Part shown: positions 29,421 through 41,900 of the stretch, in pieces
Layout: each line of letters starts with the position of its first letter
How positions within the stretch are numbered: position 1 is the stretch's first letter
DNA from: Burhinus oedicnemus
Lineage: Eukaryota; Chordata; Aves; Charadriiformes; Burhinidae
Assembly: GCA_008921705.1 (NCBI GenBank)
Contig: VFFE01007110.1
Location: 310,564 to 374,563 of the forward strand
Reading direction: 5' to 3'
Length of the DNA: 64,000 nt
The notes under the pieces: model-generated
Seen by the model: the letters and a program-made list of their open reading frames with translations, nothing else
What the model was told of the DNA's origin: nothing
Databases searched by the model: none
Program-made: the position numbers and the translations under genes

Positions 29421-32400
29421 ATCAGCTGAGATGTCCAAGATACCTCCTATCAGGGTAGTTTGGGATCATGACTTGCAAGGCTTCTTTAGATAATGTATTT
29501 AATACCTACCTGCAAAGATAGCCTGTGTCATCTTACAGACTTCAAACCAAAGTACCCACAAGTGAAATGATAAATTTATGGAACTTATAAAGCCAGTAGA
29601 GAAAAACAGTCTTTATGTTAGATCTTTCAAGAATGGTATTTTTAATGTATATGAAGTCATAAGAAAAACATAATGAAGTAATATGTTAAAGAATGAAAAT
29701 AATTTTCTTACTGTAAATGAAATACAACTATCCAGGATGTGACAATGTGGAAGATGTAGTCACTTCCATAAGGTTTGTCTGCTCTTCCATAAGGGACAGT
29801 ATGCCAGAGGCTCGGCACATCTCATTTTTGTGCCTCTGCTGCCTTAGTCTGTTTGCTGTGTCTGGAGATTTACCTCAAGACAGGCTTTGGGAAGTATATG
29901 AATCTTTTTAAATACAAGATCTTTTTCTGTTATTTATGGAAACAATAAATAATACGTATCAACAAATCCTTGTTCTTGATAACAAATCTAATCAATTGCA
30001 AAGGGGATTTTATTTCCAGGGAATATTATATATACATCTTGTATACCATGGGTACAGTGTTACCTTCTTTATAAACGTACCATTCTGGATTCACCTCAAG
30101 AGCATGTTCTGGTGTGCTGGAAACCACAAATACCTCTTGTCGAATAAAGAACGTAATAGCTGTAACATTCTTATGTTAATCTTTTGCTTCCTCCTTATTG
30201 TAGCTATATTTGTAATGCAAAAAAAAAAAACCAGCATTATGAAAGTAAGTCTTGACAAAGCCCAAATTTTCTCATTGTATAAAATTTAGGCAGACTATTA
30301 GGTATTTCAGCTTAAAATTGTTTTGGCTGAGATTTTTGTGACAATCTGAGAAGTGGGATTTGTTTTTACTATAAAAATGGACAGGCAGATGTTTTGTGCA
30401 TATGAAAGCAATTGTACGTGCACTTCAGCATAAGGAGCAGCTGGATGACCAATGACCTAATCTGTGCTCACATGTGGATGCTTTTATAAAGTACTTTGAT
30501 AGAAACAGTCACTCTTGCATGTTTCGAAGTGAGCCCACCTGAAGTATTCAAACAGTATTCTAGGGAACGGTAGACTTGTTCGTAATCACTGCAACACTGG
30601 AAATATTAAATAGTTTCACTTAGACTTGCTCAGTGCTCTATAACATGATTCTTTAAAAGTGGTGATGCTTCCCTTTTAAGATCTCCATTTTTTTTAAATT
30701 GGAAAGAGCCAGTTTGCAACTTCTCAGTGAGTCATCTTGGTTTTCAGTCTTTTAACCATCCTAAGTACTTGTAAAGTAAGGGAGACTCTTGAGGAAAATA
30801 GCAAGAATCCCAGTGGTGCTTGAAGGAATTCACTGTGTTCTGGTCTGGCATTATTTTTAGCTCTTGCATAATAAATTAATCTATATTTTTCTCTGTAAAT
30901 CTGTCTTCTGAGAATTACATAGGGGATACAGGAAGCATGGTAATGTGGCGGTTGGTCCTCATATGACTTTTATGTCTGTCTTCCTTGCTGAACCTCATTA
31001 CCAGCAAACAGAAAAGTGTTGTCTTTGAAATTCTTGGTTGAATTTGTCATCTGCAGTTTTCTGTCTTATTTGAATGCTTTCCTGTATTGTGGATGCATGT
31101 TTGTTTGATACGAATTCTCCAACTGGATGGCAGTAACTGGGCTCCCTTTACTGTAGTGGCTGTTTTGTTTTTACCAGGCTGTATAATGAAATGGATTTTA
31201 AGTAAAACTGAATTGGTCAAAGTGTGAATGATTCATTATGGTCTTCCAATAGGATTGCTTTGAAATGGCCAAGATAAGGGTTTAATTAACATTTTTAGGT
31301 ATAGAATTGATGGTCAGAAGCAGTAGTACTTTTCTCTTTGTTCAACTCTGTAATACAGCCATTTGTTTTAGATACAGTTTATGTGGGTGATGGGTGCTAA
31401 TCAGTTTCTAAGAATTAGAACTAGCTTTTCTTTTCCAGAAGCCTGAATTGGTACTTTAACAGCAACAGTTCCTCCTCATTTAAGCTTCCTGTGGCCTTAG
31501 ATTTAATAGATGTGCAATGAGAAATAACTTTCAATTGCATTCTGTGCAATGGAGTGGGGTTAGCCAAAATTCCTAGTCTGCATTGTGAGCCAAATCGTAC
31601 CCTGTAGAGGCAGACATATTAAAGAAAAAATAACAACAGACTTTTTTCTACTTCTGGCTTTCTGATATGTTTACTGCTTTGGGAAGATAGGACACAAGCT
31701 TAACAGGAAATTCTCTTTTTGTCTTGTACTTTATGTAACTCATTGTGGACATAAAAGCTGTTCTGAGTTACTGAAATGTCCAAATTTGGTTTCACTTTTC
31801 ATTTATTTCTTTACTCTTCTTTAGAACAAATTTCTGCAACGTTGCTTAATTTTTCCGATAAGGTCTATGAAAGAAGCCAAATGTGACTTGCCTAACATAG
31901 TTTCAACAATGAGGTATTCTGATAACTTTTTAATAAAAATATACTTCTTATGATCCCATGTTTAAGTAAATTATTAAATTCTACTTGAAGTTTACCAAAA
32001 CTATTAATAGGAAAATCCACAACAGATCTTTGCATTGTATAAAAGAAAAAAAACACTTCAGACTTGTTTTCATTCATTCTGGAATAATCCCTCCTCTTTA
32101 AATTAAGAGGTGAAGACATTTAACATAGATCAGATTTGAATAACAAAGTAAATTTAAGGTACATAGAGTCAAATTATGTGCTAATGCAAACTAGTAATGA
32201 TCATTTTTACATTAAAAAAATCTTGCCAATAACATACACAATGTGGTGAACATTAACATACAAGTCATTTTTCTCAGGATTATAAATGGAAATGTGACAC
32301 CAAAATACATATTTGAAGCTTGTTGTGTCACACAGTGTCTTCAATATATCAGATTCTGCTAATGTACCCTTGCTGTTGACATTACTTTCAAATAGTACCT

Positions 32401-34781
32401 CCGAGAAAAGCTCATCATGTATTCTCTAGAGAAATGCTGGCCTTGAGTGCAGCAGAGTTTGACGGAAAAGGAAGAAATACAAACAAATTAACAACATTCA
32501 TCTGACAGCTGTGTTTAAAAATACAAAGTCAAACACTACTTTTGGTTAAATATCTCTTTCTCCCCTTTCTAAAACAGTTCCAGGACTAATGCTAAATATC
32601 CAATGCGCCAAGAAGTTCCTGTTGTTGGGATGCCCAGATCAGCTAGTGAGCAGGCAGCGGCAGTGCAGTCTTCCCCATGCCTAGAGGCTCCAGCTCTCTT
32701 CTGGGGCACCGCGCCTACACCTGAGCAAGTGGCTTTGTTTCTAACCCACTCGCTTCTTGGCCTGTATCCTTAGACTACTGCTGGCTTTCTCTTCTTTGTT
32801 TTAATCCTCTGAAGTAACCTGTCACTTGGCTTTGATTTGGTGGACTGTGGTGGGGTCATTCTAATAAATGTGCTAAAATTCCCCTCCCTTGTACTTTGCT
32901 TTGTTCTCCCTCTACTGCTCCCCCCTTCATTTTGCACGTATGTATATGTGAATGGCATGGACGTGCAATTAAGTGCAGACATCTGATGGTGACCTAGTGT
33001 GGACTGCTGCCAGCAGTGGTTTTGGTGGTGTATCGGGCAGTGGGCACAACAGTCTAAAAGCCACCTTTTGCCTGAGGAGGTGCAGTGGTTTCCATGGCAG
33101 CACGGAGGCCTCCTCCTTGAGCAGAGCTCTAGAGGCAGCCGCATTTCAGGTCAGGTGGCTTCAGGTTTCTACCCCAAGCTAGAGCCTGGTTTTGAGAGCT
33201 AAAAAAATTACTAGGAGCAGAAGATGAAGGCCAGTGGGAGAAATTTTACTCTGCATATTGCTTGAGTCCTCTTGACCTTATCCTGTACCAAAATATTAAT
33301 AATTCTTCCCAGGATCCCTCATGTATTTTCTTGAGAACCTGTTTTCTTCGCCTTACTTGGGGCATTGATTGCTTTTGCTAAAGTTAAAATGCTAAATGTG
33401 GTGGGGCTTTTTTTTCAGGCCACACTGATTCAAATCATGTCAAGACACAATATTTTCAAACACACTTTTGTTACAAAGGTTTTTATCTTTCCTGCTACGC
33501 TTTCCACAACAGCACTGAACCCTATACATTTTATTTCCAGATTCCTCTTTTACTATTAGGCTCTGGCAGCTGGAGCAGAGGTGTAGGGACAATGGAATGG
33601 CTCTACAGTAAGCTGTGAGATGTCTTTACTATACAGGCTACTAGAGGCTTTACCTAGATGCAAATTTCATGTTTATAAACGCAAAGGTTTTAAGTAAAAT
33701 GTTCCTAGCCCTTATAATTGTAGAGCAAAGCTTGAAAAGCGTGGCTGAAATTCTTCCCAAAAGCTCAGAAGCCAAATGGCGATGATAAAGAATTCCACAT
33801 TTCTTCTGCAAACATTTAAATATCAGGATTTATGAAAACTTGACAGTACTGTTTCAGAATACCACAACATTTTGGAGGTATCTTACAAATATTTGTAATC
33901 CTAGTCTATACACTGTCACAGATGTAAATACAATCTTCAAAAAGCAACATTCTCTCCAATATTTTATCCCAAACAAAGGGAAATAGTGTAAACAAGCCAG
34001 TGCCTTTATTTTCTCTCCCTCTAAATAAAAGCACACATTTCTCTTGTTCCACTGTAAGTGACACTGTGGTTAAGGTGAAGGGAAACAAACTCTAGCTCAC
34101 CAAGTATTAATGCTGTAGGTCACTTTCAGGTCCATTTCTAGCACTATAGACTGTAAATTGCTCCAGTCTCAGGATAAAATAATTTTGCTTTTTGCATACA
34201 ATACATGAAGTATTGTAGCAGCATCCTATGTATATCGATGGTTTGATGCAGAGTCTAGCACAGGAAAAATGCATTGTTCATTTACATGCTTGTTTGGTTT
34301 GCCTGCTGGTTAAAGGTCCAGAAAGGCCTCTTTCTTCCTGCATCAGAGTTACTTTTTCCTTATCAAAGTAGGAGGAGATTTCAGTCAGAATAGTGCCAAC
34401 CAAGCCATTTATTTTAGAGAAATCTGCTTTATAGCATAGATTTCAGTTTAAAAAAATAAATCTTATTCAGGGAAATCATAAAGTTACCCTACTGCCTGTA
34501 ATATTCAAAGTGCAGTGTATTTTAGGGCTGTGCTAGTACTATCTTGTGTTACAGAGCCAAGGCTCCTTAAATAACGCTTCCAGAGAACTCTCCAGATTTG
34601 ACCTGGTCAGGCTTAATTCTGACAAGTTAACAGGTAGGTACGTGTGCCCTGGCTTGCAAGAGACGCCTGATTGGAATACTGTACACAGCCGGGCTATTTC
34701 TGTGAGGATCTAAATTGGGATGGTGCAAACCCAGCTCTTTAGATATTGTTTTCCAGTAATATGTTGAATGGAAAGAGCCCG

Positions 34782-34795
34782 GTTGCCTGGGTAAC
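34782..34795. promoter_or_regulatory. RFX X-box motif (candidate)
   Basis: GTTGCCTGGGTAAC fits the X-box consensus GTNRCC-N(0-3)-RGYAAC at every defined position, with a 2-base spacer. RFX transcription factors bind this imperfect inverted repeat, commonly near the start of ciliary genes. An inverted CCAAT box (CTGATTGG) lies about 115 bases to the left, near 34668, and the next 250 bases to the right are locally GC-richer than the intron around them. Together these suggest a promoter or enhancer inside the last ACYP2 intron. Nothing in the sequence proves activity or gives its direction. Confidence 0.45.
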
Positions 34796-37700
34796 AAGCC
34801 AGAGTCACTTAGCAAGGTTTGTTTTAGTTAATGAAATAATAATAAGAAAAGAATGTTGTTTAGGTTTGTTTTGGGTATTTTTGCAAGCAGCCCTGTCCAA
34901 ATGAATCAATCATTGGGTGTTCTAAACCCTGTGGCAGAGGGTGGGAGAGGGGTGCCAGGAGCGCTGCACGCCCTGAGGAGACACTCTAGGGTGCCGGCCT
35001 GCCTGGCTTCTCCCCGGACAGGGAGGTTGTGTACCTCATAAATCTGTGATTAAAGTGTATCTGAGTCAATCTAGCCCCCACACTGCCAGTTTGGTTTTGA
35101 ACAGTGAGATCGGAGCACGGCCAAGAGCGCTTCCATGGACTTGCAATACTTGTGAAATAAAACACAATGGGAAATGGCTATTTGGAGATTAGCTCTTGTT
35201 CCAGACTCATTGAAGCAGTGTCTCTTTAGAAATAGATCCCTTAAAATATTGAGTAAGCTATGTACTCTTCTGTCGCAGACTAAAGAAATGTCCTCATTTG
35301 ATTCAGACCTACCCCATGTGACAAGCGAGGTGGATGCTGTCTTGCTCACTCCTGAAGAGAAGTGGGTAGCAGCAGCGAATTTTAAAATGGGTGCTATAAA
35401 TGGCAAGCTAAAACTCCAAATGCTAGTAATTGTAGCTAATCTGTTGCATGCATTGGGTGATTTGAAATTCATGGCACATGTGAAAGAAAATTAAGAAGGC
35501 TGAGTGAAGCAAGAGGAGGATACAAAACCTCTTCCTAACTTGGGTCTATTGATCTGGATACTAATAAAAATTAAAACTTTTAAAAATATTACCCTTATCA
35601 AAGATATTGGTGATGATGCTTTCTGCTCTGTAGATAAACGGGGAAACAACTATAACTGTGTACTGCTTTTAGCAAATACTGATTTCCTGCTTCTTACCTT
35701 GTAAAAAAGAAATATGCTTCTTCATAGCGTTCAGTGAATGGTCAGTCACTTGAGCAGAGTGAGGGAGGATCGATCCTATTGAGAGGTATTAACATCTCAG
35801 TGAGCAACTGAGACCCTATAGTCATGCAAGTCCCAGGTAGGGAGCAGTTCCTATAACGCTTCCTTCCCTACTTCCTAATAGGGAATAAAATACATGCATC
35901 CTATAAAGCATTTCTATGGAGCTGGGTTGTTTTAATTGGATTTTCATAATTTGTACTTTATCCTTATTCATGTGACATATACAGAGCTGACAATAAGTTT
36001 TCTCTGTACAAAGTTTACAGTTACTTTCTTCATGCAGTGGAACTTGGGAATTAGAAGCAGCCATGGATGAATTTTGGTCATATGTACAGTTGTGAAGGCT
36101 GGGCAAGGAATATATTTCTTTTGGTTTTGTCCAGGACAAGCTCACCTTTAAAATGAAAAGAAAAAAAGGAAAAAGTCTGTTCCCTTGTGAATATCACATT
36201 TGTGTTCTGAAAATAGTACAGATAGATTTTTCTAATTCAGCATTACAAATACATGCTCTTTTTTTTTCTCAAGGACATCCAACTATATTAGAGACTTTTC
36301 TGCTAAATAAACAAGTGGCTTTTCAGATTTTTCATAATACGGAATAAAATGAACTGGTCTATTACTAAGCTTTTTTCCTTCTGTTGAAATAACCGGTCTG
36401 CCTTTAGGGCTCCAGTGTAGAGTGGAAAGTTGGGTTCTCCTGTTTGCTTGTGTACTCCTGTTCCTGTGTTATACTCCTTACTGGAAAGACTTCATCATCT
36501 AAAACAGATGAGAAGGGAGATTGTTCACATGAAGCAAAGAATAAGAGCTGTGAAGATGTGTAAACATCTGACAGAAATACTTACTAATTTTAATTGCTGT
36601 ATGCTAAATTAAGGCTTGTCACACTTTGAACGTGAGCTATCCATATCTGGCTTGTGTTTTCTAGGAAGTCTTTTCATATAGAGTCTCTATTATAGTGATC
36701 AAATAGGAAGGAGCTCATGGAGCTCTTTGGCACTGCAAGTGTGTAATCCACCAAGCGTACTCCTATGGTTATATTTCAAAATACATACCTGCTTTCTTAA
36801 TAAAGTATTAAGGGTGTATATTTCTTCATAATCAAGAGACTGTGCACAGAGTTTCAAGAACGAGGTTAGTTGTGTAGGTCCTGAATACAGGTTTGGAACT
36901 GTCTGTGCTAGTGATGAAACCAATCTTAGGAAGGACTAGCAGTTTGGAGAATATAACCTGTGTCTTATAACCAGCTAAGACACTTGAGATATCTTGCAGT
37001 GCTACGCTGAGTCAGAAGTTGCCTAAAAATCTTATCAGATATGGTCAGTAACAAGATACATTTCTGTTCCTCAGGTGTGTTTTATTTACTGGCTCAAGAT
37101 AAGCAACCTCCATGCACAATTTTCATTATAAAGACCTCAAAATTAAGTCTCACTGCAAGAGCATTGCATTTTATAAGGCTCAGTGTGATTTTGCAAAGGA
37201 TTAGTTAACATAACTGTTAATATGACATAATTTTTATGGTCTTCAAATTGGAACTTAAATGAGTAATGATATATTTTTTAACTCTAATCATGGGTATGTA
37301 ACTATGCCAGTTTATGCATCATTAAAGTTATAAGAAGTACTTGTGTGGAAATATTTCTCCTTAAATATGGTACACTAAAATACTTTCTTTTTCCTATTTC
37401 TGAGACTTTAGTACAACAGAAAATACTGAGAAAGTATTTTTTGTAAATAAACCTCTCTGTAAGCAGTGTCATCTGCTGCACTTCAAGTGTTTGTGCACCT
37501 CCTTTTATCCCACAACACTTTATCACTACTGTGGATTAGCAAATTGCTGCAGGGTAGAAATACAGTGGGTGTTCACGTAGGAGCAGCCATCGCACTGTCA
37601 GCTTCCAGCCTCGATTACCTTGTGGTAATTGGTGTTCAGTACTGTTTTCTAGTGTGTTGTGGAAGAAGGCAAGTACCAGCGTAAAGACTGGATCATAATG

Positions 37701-38286
37701 CAAATACATGCAAAATCACCACTTAACAATGCCTATATAAAATTCAGTATTTATTACAACTTGGTATTGCTTTGATATAATTTTGATTTTTGTTTGCTTT
37801 ATGTCTTTTTGCTGGTTTTGAACTTACTCATTTTCATTTCAGTTTCCATTTCTTTTAGTTGTCAGAAAAGAGGAAACTGACTGTTAGCATTCTTTTTTCA
37901 TAATGTTTTTCAATTATGGATGGTTTTTAGGTCCTTGCTGAAAGTATAGTATTGAATCTGCAAAGGTAATATATACCTATTTTAATGCGCTTGAAAGGGA
38001 TCATTACAGTGAATCTGCTTTAGCCTTTTGTCAGATGTATTTTTATGTAATATTGTGTAATATTCTTTGAAATACTGATACCTTTTAAATAGTTTGTTTT
38101 CCTTTTAAAGGAGAAAGGGAGGGAAAACTGAAAAGAACTAAACATATTTGGGGTAGTTTCCTCATTGAAAGGCTTCTTATGGCTTTTAAAAAAACCGCAA
38201 CCAAGCAAAAAACAGAAGGCATGACAGGAGAATAAACCCCATGTGCAGTTCTTTATATGCTAACCCTCTCTTATTTTTTCTTGCAG

Positions 38287-38401
38287 GAAATCTTGGCTGA
38301 GTAAAGTTGGAAGCCCAAGCTCTCGCATAGATCGAACAAGTTTTTCCAATGAAAAGGAGATTTCCAAGCTTGACTTCTCAGGGTTTAGCACTAGATACTA
38401 A
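38287..38401 (+). CDS. ACYP2: Acylphosphatase-2 (muscle type), last coding exon
   Basis: This exon encodes the C-terminal 37 residues plus the G that completes the preceding codon. The acceptor is a strong pyrimidine tract ending TTGCAG; the frame begins [15 protein letters not shown] and ends FSTRY followed by TAA at 38399-38401. The segment matches the C-terminus of vertebrate ACYP2 almost residue for residue, including the [12 protein letters not shown] block and the FSNEK block. The split codon is expected to be AT|G (Met), as in the mammalian gene. Acylphosphatases are small (about 98-99 residue) cytosolic enzymes that hydrolyse the carboxyl-phosphate bond of acyl phosphates. The catalytic Arg and Asn are encoded in upstream exons outside the window. 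The C-terminal residues here form the last strands of the ferredoxin-like fold. The gene is partial only because the window cuts it. Confidence 0.96.
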
Positions 38402-38751
38402 CAGAAGAAAACATCATTAAGCACAAAACTATGATGTTTCTGCTGCATGATATTTTCTGTGCCTCCATAAAATGTCACAAGAGCATTTGTATGCTTCCTA
38501 TACTAGAGATAAATATAAATGGTCCCTGTTCACATGAAGTAAGAATTCTTAGTTGTCATATTAGACATTTTACACCATGAATGTCAATATCTAGTATTGA
38601 AAAAATGCCAATATCTAATTTATTGCATCTTGAAAGGTAGATAAATGGTTAAACGTGTCAGTGATTATTTGTGCACAATGAGATTTATTATATATAACCA
38701 TATGGAACCTAATCTTTACACTGTGATTTTTCATGTATTTAGATGCAAAAT

Positions 38752-38757
38752 AATAAA
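38752..38757 (+). other. Poly(A) signal AATAAA, proximal
   Basis: Canonical hexamer about 350 bases after the ACYP2 stop codon, in a T-rich context that could serve as downstream element. Confidence 0.6.
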
Positions 38758-38894
38758 TTTATGTTCTACTGTTTGTAATTTCACCAAAAATTCTTAACTC
38801 TACAGAACTAGAACACTAAGAGATCTGTTCTAAAAGCTCTGTATTATAGATCATGTTGTTTGTTATAATTAGTTAAGATATAGTTTTAATTTAA

Positions 38895-38900
38895 AATAAA
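38895..38900 (+). other. Poly(A) signal AATAAA, distal
   Basis: A second canonical hexamer about 490 bases after the ACYP2 stop. Which of the two is used cannot be told from sequence. Confidence 0.5.
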
Positions 38901-41900
38901 CAAATGCCTCAAACTAAGATTATCTGACCAACTTTGGTTTAAAATTCTCTATAAAAATGCAGATAAGTCTTGGAACAAGATGATGAAATGTATGGCCTCT
39001 CACCCCTTTTTCCTTATCTGCCTACAGCTGACATCCATACTGACTATAGAGGATGTTTTGATTTTTTTCCTTTTTTGATGTTCTTACTAAAATTGAAGAT
39101 TCTGGTTATTTTCCTTATGGATGTGTATTTGCTCCTTAGTTAAGAATGTATGTTGGAGCCTGAATCAACATGATGCACCCACATACATCATATCACGTAC
39201 ATGAAAGGTACTGAGGAACTTGAGTTATGTGCTCACAGTAAATGTTGGCTAAGTCTTTGCAGTATTGGATCTAATTCTCATATATAGTGCTCTTTTCACA
39301 GGCACCAAGGAGTCTGTCAGGGCTGGAATAGACCCATAGCCTCAATTCTAAAGTACTCCTGTGTCAGGATTAGTACTTAGTGGAGGACTTTGGTTAGATC
39401 TTGGATATATCCAAGCAGGCACCTGTGTGATCTGGCAGTACTCTCTCAGTTAATCAGGACTGGGCCATCACGCTATGATGGAGGCTCACGCTGTAAGTCC
39501 CTGTGAGAAGTGTGTAGTACATGAAGTGCAGTAACACTGCAGTAATGTAGTCACATGGCCTCGCGTTGGCTCTGAGCATGGGCAGAGCCTGCCAGTGTCT
39601 GCCTGGCCTGTATCCTCTGAGGTGCCCTTCATGAGGATACTTACACTGGTATTGCCACTGGCTGGTCTGTACCTCTTCTAACCATAAATAGCATCAATTC
39701 AGGCAACATCCTCAGATTTGTAGTTCATTTTTTTTAAATTCAGGAAAGGATGTTTCATAATTTAAGCATTGTGTTTTTTCATCTGTGCAGAGCAAGGTGT
39801 GCAGAGAAGGGTATTTCTACTGACTACTAGATTTATTTTCACGGGGCCTTTGTGTATTAAGCAGTAAAATCTCCTTTCTAGAATTTGCAGGAGTTATTTA
39901 TAAATTGTTGTAGTTCAAACCGCACTTGACTTCTGTGATTATACACAAGCATCCTTTGTTGAAGTCATTGTCAATAACTCTTGTTCAACTCAAATGGGAA
40001 ATGGCAAAGTTCAAGTGTAGTGGTGGCTCAATAGCTGTTACATCCTCTCTGAAAATTGTATCCTGCTGAACGCAAGTAGTTTACATTTTCCTTGAAGCTA
40101 CCTGGCAGAAGATACCCCCTCAGTCAAAGGCATATTCATCCAAGTTCCTTTGCTTGTACTTTGAGCAACAATGATAGAGGAAGGCAGAAAACAAATGGGA
40201 TATGAGATACACAGGAAAAGGAGCCAGATGAAATTGTTGTTTGGATGTCTTGGCATGGGTGAAGCTGGATGCTCACAAGGACTCAGTAATTTTACCCTGA
40301 CTCCACTAGAAATGCAAACCTTGAGGAGGGGGAAGGAGCCATTTAAAATGCTCACTTTTGTGGGGAGAAAATGTGGAGGTAGAGAATTCTGAGAAAGTTG
40401 AAAGATAAAGAAATCTGTATGTAACTTTCTCACATACTGAAAACCAAAAAAATATTTGAAGTCTTGGAATGAGCACTATGCCAAGGATTTTAGAATGCTT
40501 TTCCTAACCAAGAAGTATTTTGTCAGAAGTTATTTCTAATATGGTATTAAGCAAATACAGTTCCTGTAATCTATGGCCTGTGTAGTGTAGGCCAGATCTC
40601 TTGTTGAGTCTGTGTCACAAGGGTTTTTTTCTATATCTGTGCGATAACACTCAGCCTCTGCTTTTGTACTGGTTTTGAGCTGATCTGATGAAAAGGTTTG
40701 ATTCTGGAATACATCTATAACCTTCCTCTTTATTTGCGAGTCAGCAATACTGATGTTTTCTATTTTCAACATCCACTTCCCTCACATCAGTGATATGACA
40801 AGAGGCAAAAAAAATACATGCGAGTTCTGTAGTGAGTTTAGCTCTGAGTGTTTCTGACATTCAAAAATAAAATACATGTACTTTGTATTGTACCATAATG
40901 TATTTAAGTTTTCTATCAGTGCTAAACAAATTGCATATAGTATGCTTTTCATTCTTAGAGAAGTTAAGATTTTACTGAGCAAATAAATGTTACAGGTGTG
41001 TCAATGTTTCCCAGAAAGCCTGAGTAAGGTTTTAAGAGGAAAAGGGAATAAATACCACATTCCATACCTTCAAAGTTTTGGGAAGTCTTATAGCCTGTAG
41101 TATACTCATGTAGAGATTTCTGAAGTGAATGATGTTCCAAGGGGCAAAGGAATCTCTTCCCTTACACTTCCTCATTCTAGCTGAAAGTGGAGGCCCAAGA
41201 CAGTGATAAGAGTAATAATAATATATAACATCGAAAAAAAATGTCTGTCCCTGTGAATTTAGGGGTTACTGAGGCCAAAACCCCTCTGTTATCAAGCTGA
41301 GAAATTAATGACTTACTGAGTGCTGCTGGCATCCTGATGCATGGCCCTGGCGAAATGCCTTTACAGACATTTTAGGCTGTTTTTATGTTGCATTGAAATC
41401 AAACTTTAATGCATCATATCTGTTCTGAACTGTTGTTGCGTAGCCATGTTTTATTCATGTGAATGCCTGCAGTACAGTTAGGATCCCGTATTTGACAAGG
41501 CATATAGCCAGCTTGAGAAGTAACTTGTTTTATGTACAGGGAAATGTTTGATTTGCATGAAGTGGCACCTGCCTTACTTGTGGGTAAACAGAAGCTTGTA
41601 GGACTGTTGGCCAGGTGATCATCAGCAGTAAGCAAATAATCCTCTGTCTTCTTGGGGATATGCTGCACACAAAATGGAGGCTTGTACTGACTGCAAGGAA
41701 GAGAATAGACTGAAGTTTGTGAGCAGCTTATATGAGATGGTGTTGTCAAAAGCATGTTGAAAAGAAGTAGTCTAGGAGACAGTATGTCATTGTTGCTCTC
41801 CTGAAAAGGCTGTTATAAGTGAACGGATACCAGTTTGTTTTTTATAACTTGGGTGACTTTTTCCAAGACAGATATTTGAAGACTGTTCAAAGTAACTTCT

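Larger units (their letters stand above)
1..38286 (+). other. ACYP2: Long intron of ACYP2 (left part of window)
   Basis: The only recognised ACYP2 exon begins at 38287, and its acceptor is preceded by a long pyrimidine tract. I looked for the preceding conserved acylphosphatase exon (the GWV-type core with the catalytic Asn, ending so that AT joins the G of the last exon to make Met) and did not find it on the + strand, so this whole stretch is read as intron. It is AT-rich with frequent stops in all frames. Apart from the repeats and the X-box listed separately, I see nothing supportable in it. ORFs of 60-130 codons here are about what chance gives in this amount of DNA. A nested gene cannot be excluded; mammals carry the intronless TSPYL6 inside ACYP2, but no such ORF is present here. 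Confidence 0.8.
38402..38915 (+). other. ACYP2: ACYP2 3' untranslated region
   Basis: AT-rich sequence follows the stop codon directly. It contains two canonical AATAAA signals, so at least two polyadenylation sites are possible. The right end is estimated as roughly 15 bases past the second signal. Confidence 0.7.

Noticed and set aside
29840..29898. Exon-like segment reading LFAVSGDLPQDRLWE near 29.85 kb
   Set aside because: The acceptor is good but the donor (GAA|GTATAT) is only moderate, the segment is 46 bases, and no supported exon adjoins it in a known protein.
32770..33202. Overlapping ORFs of 124, 69 and 67 codons
   Set aside because: Local higher GC lengthens random ORFs. No motif, splice sites or family resemblance was seen.
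35279..37965. Three exon-like segments as true upstream exons of canonical ACYP2
   Set aside because: Although they join the last exon in frame, the known acylphosphatase sequence requires the preceding exon to end in AT (completing Met before KSWLSKVG) and to encode the GWV core. These segments do not, so they are listed only as a speculative alternative transcript.
41414..41755. 113-codon minus-strand ORF
   Set aside because: No recognisable domain and no promoter or splice context; composition is that of intergenic DNA.
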